Shown one piece after another: positions 31,513-37,287 of a stretch of DNA of 37,287 nt. Positions within the stretch are counted from its first letter, which is position 1; the number at the start of each line of letters is the position of its first letter. The notes beneath the pieces were generated by a model that saw only the letters and a program-made list of their open reading frames with translations, had not been told where the DNA came from and searched no databases. A program made the position numbers and the translations under genes. The DNA comes from Phycisphaerae bacterium (GTDB taxonomy: Bacteria > Planctomycetota > Phycisphaerae > Sedimentisphaerales > Anaerobacaceae): NCBI GenBank assembly GCA_003553245.1, contig PWDX01000049.1:1-37287 (forward strand), read 5' to 3'.

Positions 31513-32652
31513 TTAGCCGTTTTTGCCTGGTTTCGGGACAGAATTGAAAACCTTGTATTGCGTGATTTTTTCTTCTGCCCAGTCTGCAAATTGCCCCGTA
31601 TCTATTTTATCCCGGATATTTTTCATTAACCTCTGGTAAAATGCCAGATTGTGCAAGGATAGCATTATGGGACCCAGCATTTCCTTTGTATTAAAAAAAT
31701 GCCTTATTGATGCCCTGCTGTATGTTTGGCAGCAGTAGCAATCACAGCCGGGTTCGATTGGGTTTGTATCCTCTATAAACTTATTGTTTCTCAGTCTTAT
31801 CGGGCCGTTTTCGGTGAATGCGCATGCGTTTCTTCCGTTTCTGGTTGGCAAAACACAATCGAACATATCCACGCCCGATTTAACAGCCTCGATAATATCC
31901 GCTGGGGTTCCTACGCCCATAAGGTAGCGAGGTTTGTCTTTAGGCAAAACTTGTGCGGTATGTTCTACTGTTTTTTTCATATTTTCGTGTCCTTCACCAA
32001 CGCTCAGGCCTCCGATTGCATAGCCGTCGAAATCCATTTTAATCAGTTCCTCAGCGCAATAGCTTCGCATTTGGAGGTCTATTTCGCCCTGTACAATACC
32101 GAAAAGCATTTGGCTGCGGTCTTTATGGGCTTTTTTGCATAGCTGGGCCCATCTTAAAGTTCGCTCGAGGGCCTGTTGAAGTTGGTCTTTCGGGCAGGGG
32201 TAGGGTGTGCATTGGTCGAAAGCCATAATTATATCGGCTCCAAGCTGGTTCTGGATTTTTATGGCTTCTTCAGCGGTGAGGTAAAATCGCTTTCCGTCAA
32301 TATGGCTTGCAAATTCGACGCCGTGGTCATCGATTCTGGTGAGCGCTTCAAGCGAAAAAACCTGATATCCTCCGCTGTCGGTCAGTATCGGGCCATCCCA
32401 GGCCATAAGTTTGTTGATTCCGCCGAGTTTTTCAACAATTTCCGCTCCCGGACGCAGCATCAGATGATAAGTGTTTGCCAGGACAACGCTTGCACCGGTT
32501 TGTCTGAGTTGCTCCGGCGTAGTGCCTTTCACGGCAGCGGCTGTTCCGATGGGCATAAACACCGGTGTTTGCACGCTTCCATGTTCCGTATTGAGCAAGC
32601 CCAGCCTGGCACTGGAATGAGTATCTGTTTTTGTAAGCTGAAACGCTGGCAT
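31513..32652 (-). CDS. tgt: queuine tRNA-ribosyltransferase
   Basis: A 379-residue enzyme that swaps guanine 34 for preQ1 in tRNAs with GUN anticodons. GTAAAVKGTTPEQL and ANTYHLMLRPG open the barrel, TDSGGYQVFSL is the substrate loop, and DMFDCVLPTRNGRNACAF carries the catalytic Asp. CDCYCCQTYSRASIRHFF provides the zinc ligands (C-x-C-x2-C and a later His). The length is that of bacterial Tgt. It starts four bases after the SpoIID-like gene with no clear SD, so translation is probably coupled. No queC/D/E/F genes are in the window. Confidence 0.96.
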   Translation of the reverse strand: MPAFQLTKTDTHSSARLGLLNTEHGSVQTPVFMPIGTAAAVKGTTPEQLRQTGASVVLANTYHLMLRPGAEIVEKLGGINKLMAWDGPILTDSGGYQVFSLEALTRIDDHGVEFASHIDGKRFYLTAEEAIKIQNQLGADIIMAFDQCTPYPCPKDQLQQALERTLRWAQLCKKAHKDRSQMLFGIVQGEIDLQMRSYCAEELIKMDFDGYAIGGLSVGEGHENMKKTVEHTAQVLPKDKPRYLMGVGTPADIIEAVKSGVDMFDCVLPTRNGRNACAFTENGPIRLRNNKFIEDTNPIEPGCDCYCCQTYSRASIRHFFNTKEMLGPIMLSLHNLAFYQRLMKNIRDKIDTGQFADWAEEKITQYKVFNSVPKPGKNG

Positions 32653-32656
32653 TGTT

Positions 32657-33940
32657 TTAGTAGAGTTTTAGAATTTCTGAGCCCGGATAGTAATAGTAAA
32701 GTATCTGCTCGGCTGTGTAGCCTCTTCTCGCTATTGCCTGGGCGCCGCATTGGCACATTCCGACAGCGTGGCCGTATCCTCTGCCGTTTGTAACCGCCCA
32801 TTTTTCGCCTGCGTCAGTTATTTTAAAGGCGGTGCTTTTTATTCTGCTGCCGGTCGGGTCAATGGTCAGGCGGAAATCTTCAGCGCGAATATTGTGTGTT
32901 TTTTCGTTTATGCCGGTGAGTTTTAGCGAAGTGATGCGCTGGAAGTCGCCGTAATCAGATTTGCGGGCTACGGCTATATCGACGATTTGCTCGAGGTTTT
33001 TCAAAGAGGGGTACTTCTGGAGCAAAGCGCTGCTGACATACTTTTTGTCAAATTTCACAGTCGGCCAGTAGAATACGCTGGTTTTCGCTATTTCATAGCA
33101 ATATGGACACGGAACACCTGAAAGAGGTGGAAGGTGTTCGCCAAAGACATATTCGCTGTTTTCCGTATGGCCTCCACAGGCAGAACTATAGAACGCAGTG
33201 AACAATTCAGGCTTTTCATTTTCGCTGCGATAGTGCAAAAATTTTCCTTTGGTGCGGTTTACTGCCTGCCAGGTCCTCGCTGTTTCAGCACGCATACCGT
33301 GATAAACTTGGCTGGCCTGTGTGCGCGTAACATCAAAGTGTCTGCGCGGCCCAAAACGGTTCTTAATATACATTGCGTATGTTCTGGCAGCGATGGTCTG
33401 GGCTTTTAGAGCTTCCATTTCCCAATATTGAGGCATTTCCGCGCTAATTACCCCGGCAAGATAAGGTTCCAGTGGCAGATGATTTATGATGCTGAAAGCA
33501 GTTGCCTCGCTGTTTTGAATTAAAAGGATGTTGCCTCTGTAACGGCTATTGTTCACGGCAAGTATGTGAGGTTCGTCAGTAGTCAGTAAAACTTCACTGC
33601 TTTCAACAAAAAAATCTCCGTCAATTTTAAATTTGCCGCTTTCCAGTGCAATATGAAACGCTTCGTCCCGGCCTGGAAGTTGTTTTTCCTTGCCGGTTTG
33701 TGGGTTCGAAACGATTAGTGCTGATTCGGATGAGAGCTTGAATTCTGTAACACCGTTGGATAAAAGAACCCTCATCCAGTAATCCGTTTCTGTTTCCATT
33801 TCAGGAGTTGTGCGTGATATATATCTTTCGGGGCAGCTTATCATCACAGCGATAATAGAAATACCGGCCGCTATAATCAACAGCAGCCGGTATTTTTTCA
33901 GTTTACCAAGGCCGGGCAATGCAAAACTGTCGCATCTCAT
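32657..33940 (-). CDS. SpoIID/LytB-domain protein, probable peptidoglycan lytic transglycosylase
   Basis: A 427-residue protein with a short cytoplasmic start, a membrane anchor near residues 19-36 (LLLIIAAGISIIAVMIS) and an extracytoplasmic SpoIID domain. LEPYLAGVISAEMPQYWEMEALKAQTIAARTYAM contains the conserved Glu and A-x-x-A-R-T-Y motifs (only key parts quoted). FTAFYSSACGGHTENSEYVF carries the SxxGG motif, and GRGYGHAVGMCQCGAQAIA with YYYYPG closes it. SpoIID cleaves denuded glycan strands in Bacillus. Here it stands outside any sporulation locus, so a role in cell-wall turnover is more likely. It lies between the TPR/alpha-CTD gene and tgt in one operon. The SD (AAGGA) is about ten bases from the ATG. 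Confidence 0.88.
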   Translation of the reverse strand: MRCDSFALPGLGKLKKYRLLLIIAAGISIIAVMISCPERYISRTTPEMETETDYWMRVLLSNGVTEFKLSSESALIVSNPQTGKEKQLPGRDEAFHIALESGKFKIDGDFFVESSEVLLTTDEPHILAVNNSRYRGNILLIQNSEATAFSIINHLPLEPYLAGVISAEMPQYWEMEALKAQTIAARTYAMYIKNRFGPRRHFDVTRTQASQVYHGMRAETARTWQAVNRTKGKFLHYRSENEKPELFTAFYSSACGGHTENSEYVFGEHLPPLSGVPCPYCYEIAKTSVFYWPTVKFDKKYVSSALLQKYPSLKNLEQIVDIAVARKSDYGDFQRITSLKLTGINEKTHNIRAEDFRLTIDPTGSRIKSTAFKITDAGEKWAVTNGRGYGHAVGMCQCGAQAIARRGYTAEQILYYYYPGSEILKLY

Positions 33941-33978
33941 TTGAATATGTCCTTGCCTTTGCCGGCTTCGATCAGGTT

Positions 33979-35295
33979 TTAATCAATTTTTCTAAGGGAC
34001 AGACCGAGATCGGCTAAGGCTTTTTTAACTTCGTTAAGACTTGTAACGCCGAAATTTTTACAGCCAAGCAGTTCGGCTTCTGTGATTTGAGCTAAGTCGC
34101 CGATTTTTTTGATATCCAGCTTTTCGAGGCATTTTTTTGCCCTTACAGACAGTTGTAAATCTTCGATCGGATTTTCATAAAGAGCCTTGAACTGCTCTTG
34201 TTGCTGTTCCTGCTGATCGTTGGATTCCGACGAATCTGTGTCCTCTCTTGCCATTCCCAGATATAGCCCTTTTGAGTCAAGGATTTCTTTGATTTCCTTT
34301 AGTGAAGTTTCACCGAAGTTTTTATATGACAGCAATTCACTCTCGGTTATATTGAGCAGGTCGCCGATTGTTTCGATGTTCATTTTCTGGAGGCAGTTTC
34401 TGCTTCTTACCGACAGCTCGAAGTCCGTCAAAGGCGTTTCGAGCATCTGGTTTTTCCGGTCAATTCGTTTTTCCCATTCCTCGTCGTAGAACATTGTCCT
34501 TGAGCTTCGTATGTCTTTCTCAAAGAGCCTTGCTCTTTTATGGTTTGGGTGGTTTTTTAGCACCTTTCTGACGCAGCTGAGGGCTTTTTCATATTCGGCT
34601 TTGTCTTCGTATATCACCGCGAGGTTCAGCATAGCGTTTACATAAACAGTTCCTTGGCCTTGCAACTGCTTGTAATGTTCAATTGCGGATTCTTCATCGC
34701 CAAGCAGATCGCATCTATATGCCAGATGGAATCTTGCCTGTGCGTGTTTGGGTTCGAGTTCAATTGCCTTTTCGTAGTTTTTCGCAGCTTTTATATAAAG
34801 TCCCTGGTCTTCGAGCAGTCTTCCCAGCTGATAATGGTACTCTGCGCTTACGCCATCATAGTTTGAGCAGGCTTGCAGTTCTTTTTCCGCCTTTTCGAAA
34901 TTATCTGCCTGGCGATATGTTGAGGCTTTCTCGAATGCCACCGTGAGCTTGTCGGCGTCATTCTTACTGGCCTTATCAAGGTTTTTCACAGCATCTTCGA
35001 AGTTCCCAAGCTCTCGGTTAGCGAATGCAAGGTACATAAATTTTTGTGCGCAGTCGTCGGCTTTTTCAAGTTTTTCCGCTGCCTGAGCATATTCTCCGAG
35101 TATGTAGTAGCCGATTCCGCCGGTCAGATTGGCCTTTGCCGATCTTTTCTGAGCGTTCTGTTCAACCAATTCGGCGAACTCCATCGTATTCTTCTCATCT
35201 GAATATACATTCAGAGATATTTGTTCGATCTCATTGGGTTGTGGTATTGTTTGTCCAAAAAGATCAGCTTCTGTCTGTGTGGCAACCTGTTCCAT
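33979..35295 (-). CDS. TPR protein with two RNA polymerase alpha-CTD domains
   Basis: A 438-residue soluble protein. Residues about 40-265 are tetratricopeptide repeats (GGIGYYILGEYAQAAEKLEK and AEYHYQLGRLLEDQGLYIKA are examples). Two copies of the RpoA C-terminal domain follow, about 287-355 and 370-438. In copy one LSVRSRNCLQKMNIETIGDL keeps the Arg and Asn (Arg297, Asn300) that bind UP-element DNA in E. coli (Arg265, Asn268), and NFGETSLKEI keeps the Gly and Ser. In copy two the Arg is kept (Arg385) but the Asn is Lys388. A Glu/Gln linker separates the copies. There is no polymerase assembly domain. AGGAG lies seven bases before the ATG. It leads the spoIID-tgt-yajC-secDF operon. Role unknown. 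Confidence 0.9.
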   Translation of the reverse strand: MEQVATQTEADLFGQTIPQPNEIEQISLNVYSDEKNTMEFAELVEQNAQKRSAKANLTGGIGYYILGEYAQAAEKLEKADDCAQKFMYLAFANRELGNFEDAVKNLDKASKNDADKLTVAFEKASTYRQADNFEKAEKELQACSNYDGVSAEYHYQLGRLLEDQGLYIKAAKNYEKAIELEPKHAQARFHLAYRCDLLGDEESAIEHYKQLQGQGTVYVNAMLNLAVIYEDKAEYEKALSCVRKVLKNHPNHKRARLFEKDIRSSRTMFYDEEWEKRIDRKNQMLETPLTDFELSVRSRNCLQKMNIETIGDLLNITESELLSYKNFGETSLKEIKEILDSKGLYLGMAREDTDSSESNDQQEQQQEQFKALYENPIEDLQLSVRAKKCLEKLDIKKIGDLAQITEAELLGCKNFGVTSLNEVKKALADLGLSLRKID

Positions 35296-35380
35296 ATAGT
35301 CGCTCCTGATAATATTTTGCTATTCGCAAGTCAATAACCTAATTTAATGAAAAGCAGCACTGCTCAAACTTGAACCCAGT

Positions 35381-35408
35381 ATTATAACCTCAACGCCAGA
35401 CAATGCAA
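35381..35408 (-). promoter_or_regulatory. promoter for the TPR/alpha-CTD-led operon
   Basis: On the minus strand a perfect TATAAT (35381-35386) lies 16 bases after TTGCAT (35403-35408). The leader would be about 80 bases. The -35 is weak. Confidence 0.45.
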
Positions 35409-35480
35409 CTGCTTTTGAGCGGTGTAAATGGCGATGATGTTAAGTTTTGCGTAATTAGGCTTTTTGCGGCAGGGCAAAAA

Positions 35481-35489
35481 TGCTATATT
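35481..35489 (+). promoter_or_regulatory. extended -10 element for hemA
   Basis: TGCTATATT is an extended -10 (TGn plus TATATT). No good -35 stands at the right distance. A start near 35497 would leave a leader of about 45 bases. Confidence 0.4.
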
Positions 35490-35541
35490 ACAGCTTTTAT
35501 GCGATTTTTAATGACGATAAACAAATCAAGGTGTCGATTTA

Positions 35542-36816
35542 ATGAAGCTTGTGGTTTATAGCATAAGCCATCAGAATTGCCCTGTGCCGTTGCGTGAAAA
35601 GGTTAGCCTAAGTGCCGGGCATCGCCGGACGCTACTGCGCAGAATGCATGCGGAAGATAATATAAGCGAGGCTGTATTGCTCAGTACCTGCAACAGGATC
35701 GAGTTTTATGCTTATGTGCGAGCTGATTTTGACGCAGGGCAGTATTTTGCTGATTTGCTGGATGAAATTGGAGAGGATATGGGGCAGGTCTGGCGCCAGT
35801 ATAGCAGCTTGCTCGAGCAGGCCGGTGCCGTCAGGCATTTGTTTGAGGTTTCCGCGGGGCTTGATTCTCAGATTCCCGGGGAAAATCAGATACTTGCTCA
35901 GGTGAAAGAGGCCTACACCGAGCCGGCAAATTGTCGGATGAGTAAGGTTATATTTCACCGGTTGTTTCATATGGCCTTCCGGGCGGGCAAAGCTGTTCGT
36001 GCCCAGACGGGTATAAACTGTGGTGCGGTCTCAGTTAGTATGGCGGCGGTGGAGGTTGCTCGCCAGCGTCTAAATATCGAGGATTGTTCGGCTATGATTA
36101 TTGGCGCCGGTGATAACGCAGAACTCGCGGCCAGATATCTGTTTAAGGCCGGGCTCAGAGATTTGGTTATCGCCAACCGCAGTGCTAAAACCGCTAAGGA
36201 AATGGTCACTCGGCTTGGCACCGGTCAGGTCATTAGTCTGGGTGAGATCGCAGGGCGGCTTAGTGATATTGATATTGTTATCAGTTCGACTGGTTCTGAA
36301 AAAGTCATATTAAAGGCCGAGACGATTGGCAGAACAGTGGCCGATAGGGTAGGGCCTTTGCTGATGTTGGATGTAGCGGTGCCGCGTGATATTGATCCGG
36401 CAGCGGGTGATTTTGAAAATGTTGTGCTGTACAATATTGACGATTTGACAGCTAATGTCGAGTCTAATCAAATGCTTCGGTCAGAGCGATGCGAGCAGGC
36501 AAGGGTGATAGTCGCCGATTTTGTGGATAAGTTTATCGGCGGGTATGAGTCGCTCGATGTTGTGCCAGTTATCAGCGAATTGTTGGAGCAGGGTAAGGCC
36601 ATGGCGCGTGAAGAGGCTCGGCGGTACGCTTCCGGTTTTGGAAAGGCTAATTCTAAAAGGCTGGAGGTTTTTGCAGAGTCGCTGGTGCAGAAGATATTGC
36701 ACGGCCCGGTTGATTTTTTGAAAGCGGGCGGTGAAGGTGAACCAAGCGAGGAGCAGCTTCGTGCAGCGGAGATGATACAAAAGATATTTTCATTGGACAA
36801 AGAACAGCAGGATTGA
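35542..36816 (+). CDS. hemA: glutamyl-tRNA reductase
   Basis: A 424-residue NADPH-dependent enzyme that turns glutamyl-tRNA into glutamate-1-semialdehyde, the first step of the C5 haem/cobalamin pathway. VLLSTCNRIEFYAYV carries the catalytic Cys50, and FEVSAGLDSQIPGENQILAQVKEAY the substrate and dimer region. AMIIGAGDNAELAARYL begins the NADPH Rossmann domain, and LLMLDVAVPRDIDP follows. A helical dimerisation tail ends it. AAGGTG lies eight bases before the ATG. hemC begins directly after the stop. Its tetrapyrrole product could feed the B12 that NrdJ needs, but that link is inference. Confidence 0.96.
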   Translation: MKLVVYSISHQNCPVPLREKVSLSAGHRRTLLRRMHAEDNISEAVLLSTCNRIEFYAYVRADFDAGQYFADLLDEIGEDMGQVWRQYSSLLEQAGAVRHLFEVSAGLDSQIPGENQILAQVKEAYTEPANCRMSKVIFHRLFHMAFRAGKAVRAQTGINCGAVSVSMAAVEVARQRLNIEDCSAMIIGAGDNAELAARYLFKAGLRDLVIANRSAKTAKEMVTRLGTGQVISLGEIAGRLSDIDIVISSTGSEKVILKAETIGRTVADRVGPLLMLDVAVPRDIDPAAGDFENVVLYNIDDLTANVESNQMLRSERCEQARVIVADFVDKFIGGYESLDVVPVISELLEQGKAMAREEARRYASGFGKANSKRLEVFAESLVQKILHGPVDFLKAGGEGEPSEEQLRAAEMIQKIFSLDKEQQD

Positions 36817-37287
36817 ATGAGAAAACTGACTGGAGCAACTCGCGCGGGTCGGCTGGCGGTACGGCAAACTGATATCGTTACGGAGGCTCTGCGCCGAAGT
36901 TGTGCAGGTCTGGATATAGACATAATGCAGGTAAGCACTTCCGGCGACAAGGATCGTCAGACGGCGTTGTGGGAGCTTAAAGGCAGCGGGTTTTTTACAA
37001 GTCAGCTTGAGCAAGTACTTCTGCACGGTCAGGCTGATTTCGCGGTTCACAGTTTGAAGGATTTGCCGGTAAAACAGCCTGAAGGGTTAGAATTGGCGGC
37101 GATTTGCTTTCGGGATTATCCGGAGGATTGCCTTTTGAGCAATACCGGTATATCCGATATCAAAAAGTTGCCGGTTGGTGCAAAGGTGGGGACATCGAGT
37201 TTGCGGCGGGCGTCTCAGATACGACGGATGCATAGAGATATTGAAGTGTCGGCGATAAGGGGTAATGTTCCGACGCGGATAGAGAAA
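36817..37287 (+). CDS. hemC: porphobilinogen deaminase (hydroxymethylbilane synthase), 3' end beyond window
   Basis: The ATG follows the hemA stop with no gap, and the frame stays open to the window end (157 codons; the full enzyme has about 310). HemC condenses four porphobilinogens into hydroxymethylbilane. RAGRLAVRQTDIV resembles the N-terminal S-x-L-A-x-x-Q motif, FTSQLEQVLLHGQADFAVHS plus LKDLP is the substrate loop, and GTSSLRRASQIRR with AIRGNVPTRIEK carries the arginines that hold the growing chain. The cofactor Cys lies beyond the window. No separate SD, so translation is probably coupled to hemA. Confidence 0.95.
   Translation, partial: MRKLTGATRAGRLAVRQTDIVTEALRRSCAGLDIDIMQVSTSGDKDRQTALWELKGSGFFTSQLEQVLLHGQADFAVHSLKDLPVKQPEGLELAAICFRDYPEDCLLSNTGISDIKKLPVGAKVGTSSLRRASQIRRMHRDIEVSAIRGNVPTRIEK

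Overview
This window looks like a chromosomal segment of an anaerobic or facultatively anaerobic planctomycete, probably of the class Phycisphaerae. That placement is inference from gene content: a TPR protein carrying two RNA polymerase alpha-CTD domains, a SpoIID/LytB protein outside a sporulation locus, a fused SecD-SecF with a large coiled-coil insertion, and a DUF4954 plus SIS pair. No rRNA or tRNA gene is present to confirm it. Most of the window is housekeeping and redox metabolism in short operons; the only mobile-element trace is a transposase tail at the left edge.

Left part (1-8.5 kb): the C-terminal tail of an IS630-type transposase, a hotdog thioesterase divergent from a secreted parvulin PPIase, then a leftward operon of a degenerate HD-like protein, a DUF4954 beta-helix protein and a SIS phosphosugar isomerase. 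Next come a rightward amidase-fold protein that seems to have lost its zinc ligand, and a leftward pair of an inactive-looking endonuclease III homologue with a lysine-rich tail and long-form HisG.

Middle (8.5-18.5 kb): a redox block. nfnA-nfnB encode the electron-bifurcating NADH-dependent ferredoxin:NADP+ oxidoreductase. trpS, a DUF2007 protein, scpA and trxA form a leftward operon. Divergent from it is a complete group 3b-type cytoplasmic [NiFe] hydrogenase (beta-gamma-delta-alpha) followed by its maturation endopeptidase behind an internal terminator. NfnAB and the NAD(P)-linked hydrogenase could share the NADPH and ferredoxin pools.

Right part (18.5-37.3 kb): a CNNM/DUF21 membrane protein lies between a 63-bp duplicated fragment of the uvrC 3' end and uvrC itself, so a local duplication or insertion has happened here. 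nrdJ (B12-dependent ribonucleotide reductase) follows, with two NrdR-like boxes exactly 31 bp apart. Then come an overlapping hydE-mnmA pair, a long leftward operon (TPR/alpha-CTD protein, spoIID-like, tgt, yajC, secDF), and the rightward start of the haem pathway (hemA, and hemC cut by the window end).

Many starts are set by Shine-Dalgarno position rather than longest ORF; trpS and hydE appear to use TTG and the DUF4954 gene GTG. Several intergenic regions hold recognisable sigma-70-like promoters, some overlapping palindromes. I see no CRISPR array, tRNA, rRNA or convincing riboswitch. The best candidates for something new are the TPR/tandem alpha-CTD protein, the hydE-mnmA coupling, the HD-like/DUF4954/SIS operon and the uvrC-tail duplication.
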